Both the position numbers and the translations under genes were made by a program. Below the pieces are notes generated by a model. That model worked only from the letters and a program-made list of their open reading frames with translations, did not search any database and had not been told where the DNA came from. Positions 16,151-25,080 of a stretch of DNA of 64,000 nt are shown here, in pieces. Origin of the DNA: an uncultured Latescibacterota bacterium (GTDB lineage Bacteria > Latescibacterota > UBA2968 > UBA8231). Where the stretch lies: NCBI GenBank assembly GCA_951813615.1, contig OX638377.1, positions 5,677,739 to 5,741,738 of the forward strand, given 5' to 3'. The first letter of the stretch is position 1. The number at the start of each line of letters is the position of its first letter.

Positions 16151-17014
16151 TCACGGGGCGACCGGCATGTCGAGGCGGCGACGGCGCTGCTGCCAGTGCC
16201 ACTTGTCGCTACCGGCAATGAGCGGCTTGAGGGGTTCGGGCGTTTGGGCGATGAATTCAGCGCTCGGCTCTTGGCCGTTCCAGGCTTGGAACATCGGCGG
16301 GGTATAGCCGCCGATGACGATGACGCGCTCGCGGTCGGAGCGGATTTGGCCGGTGGCGTGGATCAGGGCCTCGCCAAAGAGCAGGGTTGATCCGGCGGGC
16401 GCGACCACTTGGTGAATCAGCGTGGGATTCTCGTACGCCGCCGCGATGATGGTCTCGCGGTCGCATTTGACCTTGTGGCTGCCGGCGATGACCACAGTGC
16501 CGCCGTCATCTGGGCCTAGCTCCGTGAGGTTGGTCAGGGTTTTGACAAAGGTGCAGTGGAAGAGGCCGTTTTCGACGTACGTGCCCACGTCTGGGGTGGT
16601 GCCGGTGTGGAAGCCGTAGCGCGGCGCAGCCGCGAGGTCAATCTCTGGGTCGCGCTCGTTGACGACGGCCTCGGATTCTTCGAGGCGCACGGTGCCGCCG
16701 ACGAGCTCCTCGGCCATGCCGACCAAGCGCGGATGAGTTAGGTATGCGAAAATCGCTGGATCGGCTTCGAGGATGTGGGCAAAGTGCAGGTGGTGAGGCC
16801 GGTAGGAGGAAAGGCGGCAGTTGCGGACGCGGGCCTTGGCTGGGTCTGGGGCGGACAGGAGATCGCGTTTGAGCCGCAGCATGGCCTCTAGCAGGCGATC
16901 CGTCAGGTCTTGCTCGATGGCGTTTTCAACCACCACATAGCCATAGACTTCGAGGTGATAGCGCTGGGCGGGGGTGAGCGCGGGAAAAGGCCGGATGAAT
17001 TCGCCGTCGGACAT
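16151..17014 (-). CDS. Phytanoyl-CoA dioxygenase family protein (PhyH)
   Basis: A 287-aa Fe(II)/2-oxoglutarate oxygenase-like protein. The start at 17014 gives MSDGEFIRPFPALTPAQ, a normal PhyH N-terminus before HLEVYGYVVVENAI; 24 longer upstream codons are not convincing. The core contains RYGFHTGTTPD (about 149-159) for the proximal iron ligands, GTVVIAGSHK (about 195) and the distal ALIHATGQIRSDRERVIVIGGY (in two parts, His at about 240 and Arg at about 249) that binds iron and 2-oxoglutarate. The HxD spacing is not canonical, so the Asp may be one of several residues. Substrate unknown; such proteins are abundant in several uncultured marine phyla. Stands alone on the minus strand between the STAND operon and a toxin-antitoxin pair. 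Confidence 0.75.
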   Translation of the reverse strand: MSDGEFIRPFPALTPAQRYHLEVYGYVVVENAIEQDLTDRLLEAMLRLKRDLLSAPDPAKARVRNCRLSSYRPHHLHFAHILEADPAIFAYLTHPRLVGMAEELVGGTVRLEESEAVVNERDPEIDLAAAPRYGFHTGTTPDVGTYVENGLFHCTFVKTLTNLTELGPDDGGTVVIAGSHKVKCDRETIIAAAYENPTLIHQVVAPAGSTLLFGEALIHATGQIRSDRERVIVIGGYTPPMFQAWNGQEPSAEFIAQTPEPLKPLIAGSDKWHWQQRRRRLDMPVAP

Positions 17015-17348
17015 GCGCGGAAATATAAGCGCGGGAAAAGGGTATGCCAACGGGGAAGTAAAAGCACTCAAAAAAGCGGCCCGCATCGCAGCAAATCGCG
17101 GCCGACATCCCGTCGCGGCTGATTAAAAATTTAGCTTTGCATTAAAGTACGCTTTTTAGTACTGTTAAATGTACATACAAGTACGCGACTTTTTTCAGTA
17201 TTATCATAAGTAGATATTATTAATAGATTTATATACTAGTAAATTTCACACTTTCGCGGATTCATGGAAATATACTACAATTATGGATTTTCCAGACCAT
17301 CGTCAAAAGTACTTAATTTAGTACCATATACGGTACAAGAGAGAAAAT
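17015..17348. promoter_or_regulatory. AT-rich GTAC-rich regulatory region of the toxin-antitoxin pair
   Basis: The sequence from about 17120 to 17348 is strikingly A+T-rich against its GC-rich surroundings. GTAC occurs repeatedly: 17147-17150, 17159-17162, within tgtaca 17170-17175, 17181-17184, within the palindrome aagtactt 17307-17314, and in GTACC (17321-17325) paired with GGTAC (17332-17336). The last is a 16-base inverted repeat 12 bases before the antitoxin ATG, well placed for autorepression by the antitoxin-toxin complex. Binding is inferred, not shown. Confidence 0.5.
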
Positions 17349-17606
17349 ATGCTCCAATCCATGCCCATCGCCGAAGCCCGCAAAATCCTGAATCAATTGC
17401 CCGACCGCTTCGCCGCCGAACCCGAGGCGAGTGCCCTCGCCGTAACGCGCCGCGGCCGGCCGGTACTCGCCCTTATGCCGTGGTCGCTTTACCAAGGTAT
17501 TGTCGAAACGTTAGAGGTGCTCGGCGACGAGGCCGAGTGTGCCGCGTTGCGCGAAGGCATCCACCAGATTGAGGCGGGCGAGTGCGCCGTTTGGGAGGCG
17601 AAATGA
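17349..17606 (+). CDS. Phd/YefM-type antitoxin
   Basis: An 85-aa antitoxin. The N-terminal SMPIAEARKILNQLPDRF and the strand-turn SALAVTRRGRPVLALMPWSLYQ match the Phd/YefM DNA-binding fold, followed by an acidic C-terminal tail that would wrap the toxin. The stop overlaps the toxin start (ATGA at 17603-17606), the usual type II arrangement. The antitoxin probably represses its own promoter through the GTAC palindrome just upstream. Confidence 0.85.
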   Translation: MLQSMPIAEARKILNQLPDRFAAEPEASALAVTRRGRPVLALMPWSLYQGIVETLEVLGDEAECAALREGIHQIEAGECAVWEAK

Positions 17607-17920
17607 CTTTCCGCGTCGTCTTGGCGCCGCGCGCCTTAGAGTCGCGGCAAAGCCTGCTCAACCGGCGGATCGCCGAGCAAGTGGACCAATATATCACAGG
17701 GCTGGCGACTGACCCCGAGGAACAGGGCTGGCCCTTGGTCGGCGAGTTAAAGGACTATCGCTGTCTGCGTCCGCCGGGCGGCTGGTTTCGCATCGTCTAT
17801 CGGGTGGGGCTTGGGGAGGTCGAGGTGGTGCTGGTGTCGGTGGGGCAGACCCATTTGGCTGGTGAGCGGGATGTGCGTGCTCTGGCGCGGACGCTGTTTA
17901 GCGAGCGGTTGCTGGGCTAA
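17603..17920 (+). CDS. RelE/ParE-type toxin
   Basis: A 105-aa toxin-fold protein. MTFRVVLAPRALES begins the first strand and helix, GELKDYRCLRPPGGWFRIVYRVG (two strands, residues about 49-72) is the RelE/ParE core with the LR..GWFRIVY motif, and a last strand VEVVLVSVG is followed by a C-terminal helix. The ATG inside the antitoxin stop is preceded by GGGAGG, which decides the start over the longer frame from 17582. Either ribosome-dependent mRNA cleavage (RelE) or gyrase poisoning (ParE) is possible. It lies tail to tail with nirD, 18 bases apart. Confidence 0.85.
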   Translation: MTFRVVLAPRALESRQSLLNRRIAEQVDQYITGLATDPEEQGWPLVGELKDYRCLRPPGGWFRIVYRVGLGEVEVVLVSVGQTHLAGERDVRALARTLFSERLLG

Positions 17921-17938
17921 GCGGAGGAGCGCAGTAGT

Positions 17939-18298
17939 TTAGTTGCTGGCCGCGTCCGCGCCGATATAGACGAAGCCCTGTTCTACCTTTACTGGATAGA
18001 TATTGATGCTGTACTCCTCGTCGCCGAGGTTGCTTCCGTCGATCAGCGAGAACGTCTTCTTGTGTTGGGGGCAGGCGACTTTGGGCGTGCCTTCTTGATC
18101 GCCGATCAAGCCGCGCGAGAGGACCATGTCGCGCTTGTGGGGGCACATGTTCTGGCAGGCGTACCAATCGCGGTGCGAGGCAAAATTGAATACTGCGATC
18201 TGCTCGTCTCCCAGCTTGACGCAGGCTCCAGCATTGCTGGGGAAATTCTCGACTCGGGCGACTCGCACCCACTGCTCTACTGCTATGGCTTCGCTCAT
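17939..18298 (-). CDS. nirD: Nitrite reductase small subunit NirD, Rieske-type
   Basis: A 119-aa Rieske-fold subunit of the cytoplasmic NAD(P)H nitrite reductase. The two cluster motifs are intact: CPH in CQNMCPHKRDM (about residues 50-60) and CPQH in KVACPQHKKTFSL (about 76-88), so it should bind a [2Fe-2S] cluster, which some NirD proteins have lost. The ATG at 18298 overlaps the nirB stop by 4 bases (ATGA), fixing the start and indicating translational coupling. With NirB it reduces nitrite to ammonium. Confidence 0.9.
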   Translation of the reverse strand: MSEAIAVEQWVRVARVENFPSNAGACVKLGDEQIAVFNFASHRDWYACQNMCPHKRDMVLSRGLIGDQEGTPKVACPQHKKTFSLIDGSNLGDEEYSINIYPVKVEQGFVYIGADAASN

Positions 18299-20817
18299 GC
18301 TACTATCTCCCAGTTGACGGGCCGCTTTTGCTCCCGCTCGTGTGTCCACTGCAAACTGTCGTCCACGTCGTCGCTGTTGACGAAGTGACGGAAGCGCTTG
18401 CGGCGCTCCGGGTCTTCGACGACCGCCTTCCACTCGCATTGATAGGTTGCCACTAAGTGGGTCATATCCTCTTCTAACTGCGCGCAGATCCCGAGGTGAT
18501 CGTCGATGATTACGCGGCGCAGATATTCGATGCCGCCTTCTAGCTGATTGAACCAAGTGGAGGTGCGGGTCAGCTTGTCAGCGGTGTGGATGTAATACAT
18601 GAGGAAGCGATCGATGTATTTGATACAGGTCTCCTCGTCGAGATCGGCGGCGAGCAGGACCCCGTGCTGAGGTTTGGCACCGCCGTTGCCACAAACGTGG
18701 AGATTCCAGCCCTTTTCAGTGGCGACTAAGCCAAAGTCCTTGCCTTGGGCCTCGGCGCACTCGCGCACGCAGCCCGAACAGGCGGCCTTGATTTTGTGGG
18801 GCGCGCGGATGCCTCGATAGCGCTCTTCGATGCGGATGGCGAAGCTGGTAGAGTCCTGCACGGCGTAGCGGCACCAAGTGGTGCCGACGCAGCTTTTGAC
18901 CGTGCGCAGGGCCTTGCCATAGGCGTGACCGCTCTCGAAGCCCGCGGCGATTAGCTCCTCCCAAATGAAGGGTAGCTGATCGACCCGTGCGCCGAGCAAA
19001 TCGACGCGCTGGCCGCCGGTGATTTTGCAGTAGAGGTTGTACTTTTGGGCGACTTGGCCGAGGACGATCAGCTTGGCGGGCGTAATCTCGCCGCCGGGCA
19101 CCCGGGGGATGACCGAATACGTGCCACCGCGCTGAATGTTGGCGAGGAAGCGGTCGTTGGTGTCTTGCAGTTCCTCCTGTTCGAGGATGAGGTCGTTCCA
19201 GGTGCTAGCTAAGATCGAGGCGACGGCGGGTTTGCAGATCTCGCAGCCGTGTCCTTGGCCATAGCGGGCCAGCAAGTCGTCGTAGCGCTTGACGCGGTTG
19301 ATTTTGACAATCTGGAACAGCTCCTGCCGCGAATAGGAGAAGTGCTCGCAGAGATGGGTATTGACTTCTAGGCCTTGGGCTGCGAGTTCGGCGTTTAAGA
19401 TGTCGGTTACTAAGGGTATGCAGCCGCCGCAGCCCGTGCCGGCGCGCGTCGCGTCCTTGAGCGGGCCGAGTTGGGTATAACCTTCGGCTACAGCGCGGAC
19501 GAGTGCGCCCTTGGCGACGTTGTTGCACGAGCAGATCTGCGCGTCGTCGGGCAGGTCGTGCGGATCGAAGCCGACGGCCTTGCCGTTGGATGCGCCGAGC
19601 AGCAGTTCGTGGGGGTCGCCGGGCAAGGGGGTTTTGTTTTTGACCATCTGCAAGAAGTGGTTGTATTCCGAGGCGTCGCCGACCAGCATGCCGCCAAGCA
19701 GGTGCTCCCCGCTAACGGTCAGACGTTTGTACACGCGGGCGACATCGCTGTGGAAGTAGATAACCCGGCTGCCGGGCGTTTGGCCGAAGGCGTCGCCGAA
19801 ATTGGCGACATCGACGCCCATGAGCTTGAGCTTGGTCGAGAAGTCGCCCGAGGTAAAGACGGGGTTTTCCGGCCCGCAGAGGCGCTCGGCGAGAATGGCG
19901 GCCATGTCGTAGCCCGGGGCCACTAAGCCATAGGTAATGCCGCGATGCAGGGCCACTTCGCCAATGGCGTAGATGTGTGGGTCGCTGGTGGTGAGCGCGT
20001 CGTCCACGACCACGCCGCCGCGCTCGCCGGTTGCTAACCCGCACTCGCGCGCCAACTCGTCGCGCGGGCGGATACCGGTGGAGATGACGACCATGTCGAA
20101 GGCCCGCTCCTCGTCTCCGCCAAAGGAGACGGCTGTGACTGTGTCATCGCCGAGAAAGCGCTGCGCACCTTTGCCGAGCAGGACTTCGACCCCGAGGCTT
20201 TCCATTTCCTCAACCAGCAACGATGAAGCCGCATCGTCGATCTGGCGGGGCATCAGCCGGGTGTTGAATTCGACGACGGTAGTTTCCAGCCCCATATCGA
20301 CGAGGGCCTTGGCCGCTTCGAGGCCCAGCAGCCCACCGCCTAGCACGAGTGCGCGCCGTGCCTTTTGGCCGTAGGCAGCAATGGCTGCTAGATCTTCGAT
20401 CGTGCGATAGACGAATACGCCTTCTTTGGCGACGCCGTCGATGGGTGGGACGAAAGGGGCGGACCCCGTGGCCAGTACGAGGCGGTCGTACTCTATGGCC
20501 TCTCCGCGCTGGGAGGTGACGATGCCCTGCTGGCGCTGGATGGCCGTGGCCCGGTCGCCAATATGGGTTTCAATCCCGTGCTCTTGATACCATTCAATAG
20601 TACCTAGCATCAGGTCGGCGACCAGGGTGCCCGAGAAGTATTTGCTGAGGCCGACGCGGTCGTAGGCCAAGCGCGGCTCTTCGCAGAAGACGTGGATGCG
20701 AAACTGCTGCTGGCCGTCGCGCGCGACCATTTCCTCGCAAAAGCGGTGCCCCACCATGCCATTGCCGACGACGACTAAGTGCGGTTGATCTGGATTGTTG
20801 TCGTTTGGTGCTATCAT
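18295..20817 (-). CDS. nirB: Nitrite reductase [NAD(P)H] large subunit NirB
   Basis: An 840-aa cytoplasmic enzyme reducing nitrite to ammonium with NAD(P)H. Domains in order: FAD/NAD reductase (about 1-400; LVVVGNGMVGHRF FAD-binding motif, VLGGGLLGLEAAKAL NAD-binding motif); two BFD-like [2Fe-2S] modules (about 430-540; CSCNN ... CGGC, then CEHF ... CEIC); a ferredoxin-like half and a sirohaem/4Fe-4S half (about 550-840) with GTTWCRYAVQDS and ACSGCVRECAEAQ. Length matches E. coli NirB (847 aa). AGGAGA precedes the ATG by 7 bases. It is divergent from the nitrate reductase and transport genes, from which it is separated by a common AT-rich region. Confidence 0.95.
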   Translation of the reverse strand: MIAPNDNNPDQPHLVVVGNGMVGHRFCEEMVARDGQQQFRIHVFCEEPRLAYDRVGLSKYFSGTLVADLMLGTIEWYQEHGIETHIGDRATAIQRQQGIVTSQRGEAIEYDRLVLATGSAPFVPPIDGVAKEGVFVYRTIEDLAAIAAYGQKARRALVLGGGLLGLEAAKALVDMGLETTVVEFNTRLMPRQIDDAASSLLVEEMESLGVEVLLGKGAQRFLGDDTVTAVSFGGDEERAFDMVVISTGIRPRDELARECGLATGERGGVVVDDALTTSDPHIYAIGEVALHRGITYGLVAPGYDMAAILAERLCGPENPVFTSGDFSTKLKLMGVDVANFGDAFGQTPGSRVIYFHSDVARVYKRLTVSGEHLLGGMLVGDASEYNHFLQMVKNKTPLPGDPHELLLGASNGKAVGFDPHDLPDDAQICSCNNVAKGALVRAVAEGYTQLGPLKDATRAGTGCGGCIPLVTDILNAELAAQGLEVNTHLCEHFSYSRQELFQIVKINRVKRYDDLLARYGQGHGCEICKPAVASILASTWNDLILEQEELQDTNDRFLANIQRGGTYSVIPRVPGGEITPAKLIVLGQVAQKYNLYCKITGGQRVDLLGARVDQLPFIWEELIAAGFESGHAYGKALRTVKSCVGTTWCRYAVQDSTSFAIRIEERYRGIRAPHKIKAACSGCVRECAEAQGKDFGLVATEKGWNLHVCGNGGAKPQHGVLLAADLDEETCIKYIDRFLMYYIHTADKLTRTSTWFNQLEGGIEYLRRVIIDDHLGICAQLEEDMTHLVATYQCEWKAVVEDPERRKRFRHFVNSDDVDDSLQWTHEREQKRPVNWEIVA

Positions 20818-21303
20818 CGGTTTTCTCCTGTAAACACTAGACTAAGTCCAATAAGCAAAACATAGACCAGCTTGCGAGTACAGGAGTTTGAAGAATAGCT
20901 GTATTTATAATTTTATCAACTATTTAGGCATTATTTAACTCAATTCCGATTTGCCGCCGTAGAGCGCACATTTTTGCATAAAATCGACAAAAATGTCAGC
21001 AAACATCACAAATATGTATTCTCCAGCTCAGCGTCGGCAAAGTCGGGATTTGGTTGGGAAGGAATTACTTACTCAAAGGTCTGAAAACACAAAAATTGTT
21101 CTTTTCTGTGTTAAAATAGTACAAAAATTGTAGTTTTTGAACGATTTTATAAGTTCGAATCATTTTGCAAAAAACGTCTCTTTTATGTTATAAGTATAAT
21201 TTTATCAATGATTTGGGATGTAATTACACTCGCTTCCTCACCGTCTTTGGCATTACTCTTGCTCTGCTTAGAGTCTGTAGCTCAACCATTTGCGTCCCAA
21301 CAA
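20818..21303. promoter_or_regulatory. Divergent AT-rich control region between nirBD and the nitrate operon
   Basis: Almost 490 bases without a gene, much richer in A+T than the coding regions on either side. It must carry both promoters. Features seen: ataattttatcaa occurs twice (about 20909-20921 and 21196-21208), and GAAC (21139-21142) pairs with GTTC (21153-21156) in an 18-base imperfect palindrome. No known nitrate or nitrogen regulator site was recognised with confidence. Confidence 0.4.
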
Positions 21304-21315
21304 ATGCCATGGATA

Positions 21316-22875
21316 ATGGATATAATAGAAAAGCCCGACCTACCAGGTTTTCGCACAGACAACCGCTCGACCCAGACGCGTTTCCACTTCCACATGGATA
21401 TTTGCGTCGGCTGCCACGCCTGCGAGGTGGCCTGTAGTGAACAGAATGGCCTGCCCGTAGATACCCAGTGGCGGCGCGTCGGCGAGGTCGAGGGCGGCGA
21501 GTACCCCGACACATTGCGCTTCTTCCTTTCTAGCGGCTGCAACCACTGCTTGGATGCCCCTTGCGCCAAGGGCTGCCCGGTTGATGCCTACAAAATTGAT
21601 GAGCGTGGCATCGTCATTCACCAAGCTGATGTCTGTATCGGCTGCCAGTACTGCACTTGGAACTGCCCTTATAGCGTGCCGAGCTTCCAGCCCGAGCGCG
21701 GCGTGGTCTCCAAGTGCGACATGTGCGTCAATCGGCTCGAAGAAAGCCGCGAGCCCGCTTGCGCACAGGCGTGCCCGGCCGGGGCGATTGAGATTGAGAC
21801 CGTGCCGCTTGAGGAGGTATTGGCAACCTACGAGGACGCTGGTGCCGCCCCGGGAATGCCCGCGCCAGAAATCTCCATGCCTTCGACGAAAATCACCTTG
21901 CCCGAAGGCGTTGATCCGAGCAGTCTGCACCCAGTCACCAGCGACTTTGTCGAGCCAGAGGAGCCGCATTCGCCGCTGATTTTTATGACTGTGCTGACCC
22001 AGATCGGCTTGGGCGGCTTTGCGGCGATATACGCGATGGATTTGCTGCGTTCGCTCAGCGGCGCGGTGCAGTTAGCCGGTACTGCGCTCGGCACGCTGGC
22101 CGCCGTGCTGATGGGGCTGATCGGTCTTTCGCTCGCCGCATCGACTTTGCATCTGGGGCGACCGGCCTTTGCCTTCCGTGCGATTCGCAACTGGCGCACC
22201 TCTTGGTTGTCGCGCGAAGTGCTGGCGCTAACGCTTTTTGCCAAAGTCGCCTTTGCCTATGCGGCGTTCCTGTTGGCGACCGAAGGTTTGGGGTGGGTGA
22301 GTGCGGAAGCCTTGGGTGGAGTCGGTGCGCGGCTGTCGTTGGGGACGGGAGCGGTCATGGCGGGCATCGTCGGCATTTACGCCAGCGCCCGGCTCTATCG
22401 AGTACCGGCCCGTCCGGCGTGGAATTTCCGCAAGACCACAGCCGACTTCTTTGCCGTAGCATGGATCGTCGGTCCGGCGGTACTGGCGCTGGCGCTGGTA
22501 TTGGGTGGGGAAGCGGGATTGAGCGTGCAGGTCGCGGCTTTGGCTGCGGCGCTGGCGCTGCTAGCCTATGCGAAATTGCACTCGGACTTCGTCTGTCACT
22601 TGGCGGAGAGCGAGACCTTTGAACTCAAGGCCAGCGCCGAGCTCTACCGCGATCACTTCGCCCGCTTGCGGATGTACAAAAATGGTGCGGCCCTGTTGGC
22701 GCTGATGGGACTTTTGACCTTGGGCGTTGGTGCGGTCTCGATCGCGGCAGCGACCTTGGGCGTCGCTGGCTTGGTGGCCTATGTATTCTTGCAGCGCTAC
22801 TTGTTTTTCACCACGGTCGTCGGCACCAATATCGCGGGCAATTTCATCGTCGAAGCCCACCGCTCGGTAGCGTGA
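21316..22875 (+). CDS. DmsB-DmsC fusion: four-cluster ferredoxin plus membrane anchor
   Basis: A single 519-aa protein joining an electron-transfer subunit to a membrane anchor. Residues about 26-190 carry four Cys groups of the DmsB/NrfC type (HMDICVGCHACEVAC, CNHCLDAPCAKGCP, CIGCQYCTWNCP, KCDMC ... CAQACP), binding four [4Fe-4S] clusters. After a linker, about residues 255-519 are eight or so hydrophobic helices of the DmsC family, which oxidises menaquinol in dimethyl sulfoxide reductase-type complexes. The start is uncertain: 21316 gives MDIIEKPDLPGF, 21304 is the next alternative, and neither has a clear Shine-Dalgarno. It overlaps the molybdoenzyme gene that follows, suggesting quinol-fed nitrate reduction. 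Confidence 0.8.
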   Translation: MDIIEKPDLPGFRTDNRSTQTRFHFHMDICVGCHACEVACSEQNGLPVDTQWRRVGEVEGGEYPDTLRFFLSSGCNHCLDAPCAKGCPVDAYKIDERGIVIHQADVCIGCQYCTWNCPYSVPSFQPERGVVSKCDMCVNRLEESREPACAQACPAGAIEIETVPLEEVLATYEDAGAAPGMPAPEISMPSTKITLPEGVDPSSLHPVTSDFVEPEEPHSPLIFMTVLTQIGLGGFAAIYAMDLLRSLSGAVQLAGTALGTLAAVLMGLIGLSLAASTLHLGRPAFAFRAIRNWRTSWLSREVLALTLFAKVAFAYAAFLLATEGLGWVSAEALGGVGARLSLGTGAVMAGIVGIYASARLYRVPARPAWNFRKTTADFFAVAWIVGPAVLALALVLGGEAGLSVQVAALAAALALLAYAKLHSDFVCHLAESETFELKASAELYRDHFARLRMYKNGAALLALMGLLTLGVGAVSIAAATLGVAGLVAYVFLQRYLFFTTVVGTNIAGNFIVEAHRSVA

Positions 22876-22886
22876 CGGGGCTAGCG

Positions 22887-25073
22887 ATGACACTCATACA
22901 GAAAATCAAGGAATCTCTTGGCTTTGACATTAAGGCGGACGAGTACGCCTTTGGTCGCGACCCTCAGTACGGATATCTGTCGCAAAAGAAAATCCCCGAG
23001 CGCTGGGTCAAGACCACCTGCGGCTACTGCTCGGTGGGTTGCGGCATGGTCGTAGGAGTCAAGGGCCGCGAAATCGTCTCGGTGCGCGGCGATGAGGAGC
23101 ACCCTGTCAACGAGGGCAGCCTCTGTCCAAAAGGCTTGAGCGAGCACCTGCCACTGAAAAGCCCCAATCGCGCCCATGCCCCGCTGTGGCGCGGCGAACC
23201 CATCTCTTGGGAACGGGCTTACGAGGAGATGGTGGGGCGGGTGCGCCGGATTCAGGAGCAGTACGGCAAAGAGAGTTTCGCCGTGTTGTCAACTGGCCAG
23301 CTCGTCACCGAGGAGTTTTACGCCCTAGGCAAACTAGTGCAATTGGGCTTTGGCACGAGCAATTACGACGGCAATACCACGCTGTGTATGAGTTCGGCGG
23401 TGGCCGGTTACAAACAGAGCTTTGGCTCGGACGGCCCGCCGGGATCGTATCGCGGTTTGCGCGAGGCCGATACGGTCTTTTTGATCGGTGCGAATATCGC
23501 CGACAATCACCCCATTCTCTGGCATCATCTCAACCAGAACGAAGATTACAAACTGATCGTCTGCGACCCGCGCAAGACCAAGACGGCGATGTTTGCCGAC
23601 CTCTATCTGCCGATCCGACCGCGCGGCGATGTGTATCTGCTCAACGGCCTGATCAACTTGGTGATCAAGCACGGCTATGTCGATCAAGACTTCGTCAATG
23701 CCCACACCACTGGTTTCGAGGCACTGGCCGAACACGCTAGTCATTATCCCATCGAGGTCGTGGCGGAGCACACGGGTTTAAGCCTCGAAGCGATCTGGGC
23801 GGCCTTCGAGGCCATCGCCAAGGCCGAAAACGTCCTCTTCGTGTGGACCATGGGCGTCAATCACTCGACGCAAGGGACGGATACCGTCAGCTTGATCAAC
23901 ACCCTCGCGCTGATTACCGGCAATATCGGCCGCACAGGTGCTGCGCCGTTGTCCATCACCGGCCAGTGCAATGCCATGGGCACTCGCGAGTTTGGCTTTG
24001 CCTCATCGCTGCCGGGCTACCGCAAATTTGCAAGCCGGGCAGACCGCGAGGAACTAGCGGCGTTGTGGGGACTGGACGCGGAACGACTGCCGAAAAAGCG
24101 CGGCTTGGCCTATCCCGACATCATCGACGGCATCATGGCGGGCCGCATCAAGGCGCTGTGGGTGATTGCCACCAATCCGCTGGCCAGCTTTCCCGATCAG
24201 GAGCGGTTGCGCCAGGCGCTCGCTGGCCTCGATCTGCTCGTAGTGCAAGACGGTTTTCACCCGACGCCTACTACCGAGTTGGCCGACTTGGTGCTGCCGA
24301 CGGCTGTGTGGGGCGAGAAGAGCGGCAGTTATACCAACAGCGAGCGCCGCGCTAGCCGGGTGCGGCAAGCCGTGTCGCCGCCCGGGGAAGCCAAGGCCGA
24401 TTTCGATATTTTCATGGATTTGGCCCGGGTGCTCGGGGTCAGCGACGAACTCTTTCCCACATGGCGAGGCCCGGCCGATGCGTTCGCGGAAATGCGCCGA
24501 ATATCCAAGGGACAGCTCTGCGATTACAGCGGCATGAGCTATGAGAAGATGGACGCCTTGGGCGGGATCCAGTGGCCCTGCAACGACGCGCATCCCGAGG
24601 GCGTTGACAGCTTATACACCGACGGCCGCTTCCCCACCGAAGACGGCCGGGCGCGATTGTTATATACGGCGCCGCTGCCGCTGCCCGAGCCGCCGGACGA
24701 CGAATACCCCATTCTGCTCAACACCGGCCGCACAGTAGAGCACTGGCACACGCGGACCAAGACCCGCGACGTGCCGATGCTGGAGAAACTCTCACCCGAG
24801 CCTTGGGTCGAGATTCATCCGCAGACCGCACAGCGCTTCCGCCTCGGTCCGCGCAATCGCGTCTCTTTGGTCTCCAGACGCGGGCGCGTCGAGGGTTTGC
24901 TGCTGAGGATTACCGAGACGATCCAGCCAGACCAAGTCTTCGTGCCCTTTCACTTTGCCGAGCAGTGCGTCAACCAACTCACTCTGCCGGCGTTCTGCCC
25001 GAAGTCGCGCGAGCCCAACTACAAGCAGTGCGCCGTGCGCATTGAACGAGTCGAAGAAACCACCGCTAAATGA
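22887..25073 (+). CDS. nasA: Molybdopterin nitrate reductase, NasA/NarB type
   Basis: A 728-aa bis-MGD molybdoenzyme, predicted to reduce nitrate to nitrite. The [4Fe-4S] site is C45-x2-C48-x3-C52-x27-C80 (TTCGYCSVGC ... GSLCPKG). C167 in NTTLCMSSAV is the expected Mo ligand, as in NasA and NapA. The C-terminal dinucleotide-binding domain has LLNTGRTVEHWHT (about 610), VFVPFHFAE (about 690) and NQLTLPAFCPKSREPNYK in its usual final position, typical of assimilatory enzymes. No Tat signal is present, so it is cytoplasmic. A GTG at 22872 overlapping the previous stop is an alternative start. The genes on both sides (fusion anchor upstream, nitrate transporter downstream) and nirBD support nitrate assimilation. 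Confidence 0.88.
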   Translation: MTLIQKIKESLGFDIKADEYAFGRDPQYGYLSQKKIPERWVKTTCGYCSVGCGMVVGVKGREIVSVRGDEEHPVNEGSLCPKGLSEHLPLKSPNRAHAPLWRGEPISWERAYEEMVGRVRRIQEQYGKESFAVLSTGQLVTEEFYALGKLVQLGFGTSNYDGNTTLCMSSAVAGYKQSFGSDGPPGSYRGLREADTVFLIGANIADNHPILWHHLNQNEDYKLIVCDPRKTKTAMFADLYLPIRPRGDVYLLNGLINLVIKHGYVDQDFVNAHTTGFEALAEHASHYPIEVVAEHTGLSLEAIWAAFEAIAKAENVLFVWTMGVNHSTQGTDTVSLINTLALITGNIGRTGAAPLSITGQCNAMGTREFGFASSLPGYRKFASRADREELAALWGLDAERLPKKRGLAYPDIIDGIMAGRIKALWVIATNPLASFPDQERLRQALAGLDLLVVQDGFHPTPTTELADLVLPTAVWGEKSGSYTNSERRASRVRQAVSPPGEAKADFDIFMDLARVLGVSDELFPTWRGPADAFAEMRRISKGQLCDYSGMSYEKMDALGGIQWPCNDAHPEGVDSLYTDGRFPTEDGRARLLYTAPLPLPEPPDDEYPILLNTGRTVEHWHTRTKTRDVPMLEKLSPEPWVEIHPQTAQRFRLGPRNRVSLVSRRGRVEGLLLRITETIQPDQVFVPFHFAEQCVNQLTLPAFCPKSREPNYKQCAVRIERVEETTAK

Positions 25074-25080
25074 GGAGATT

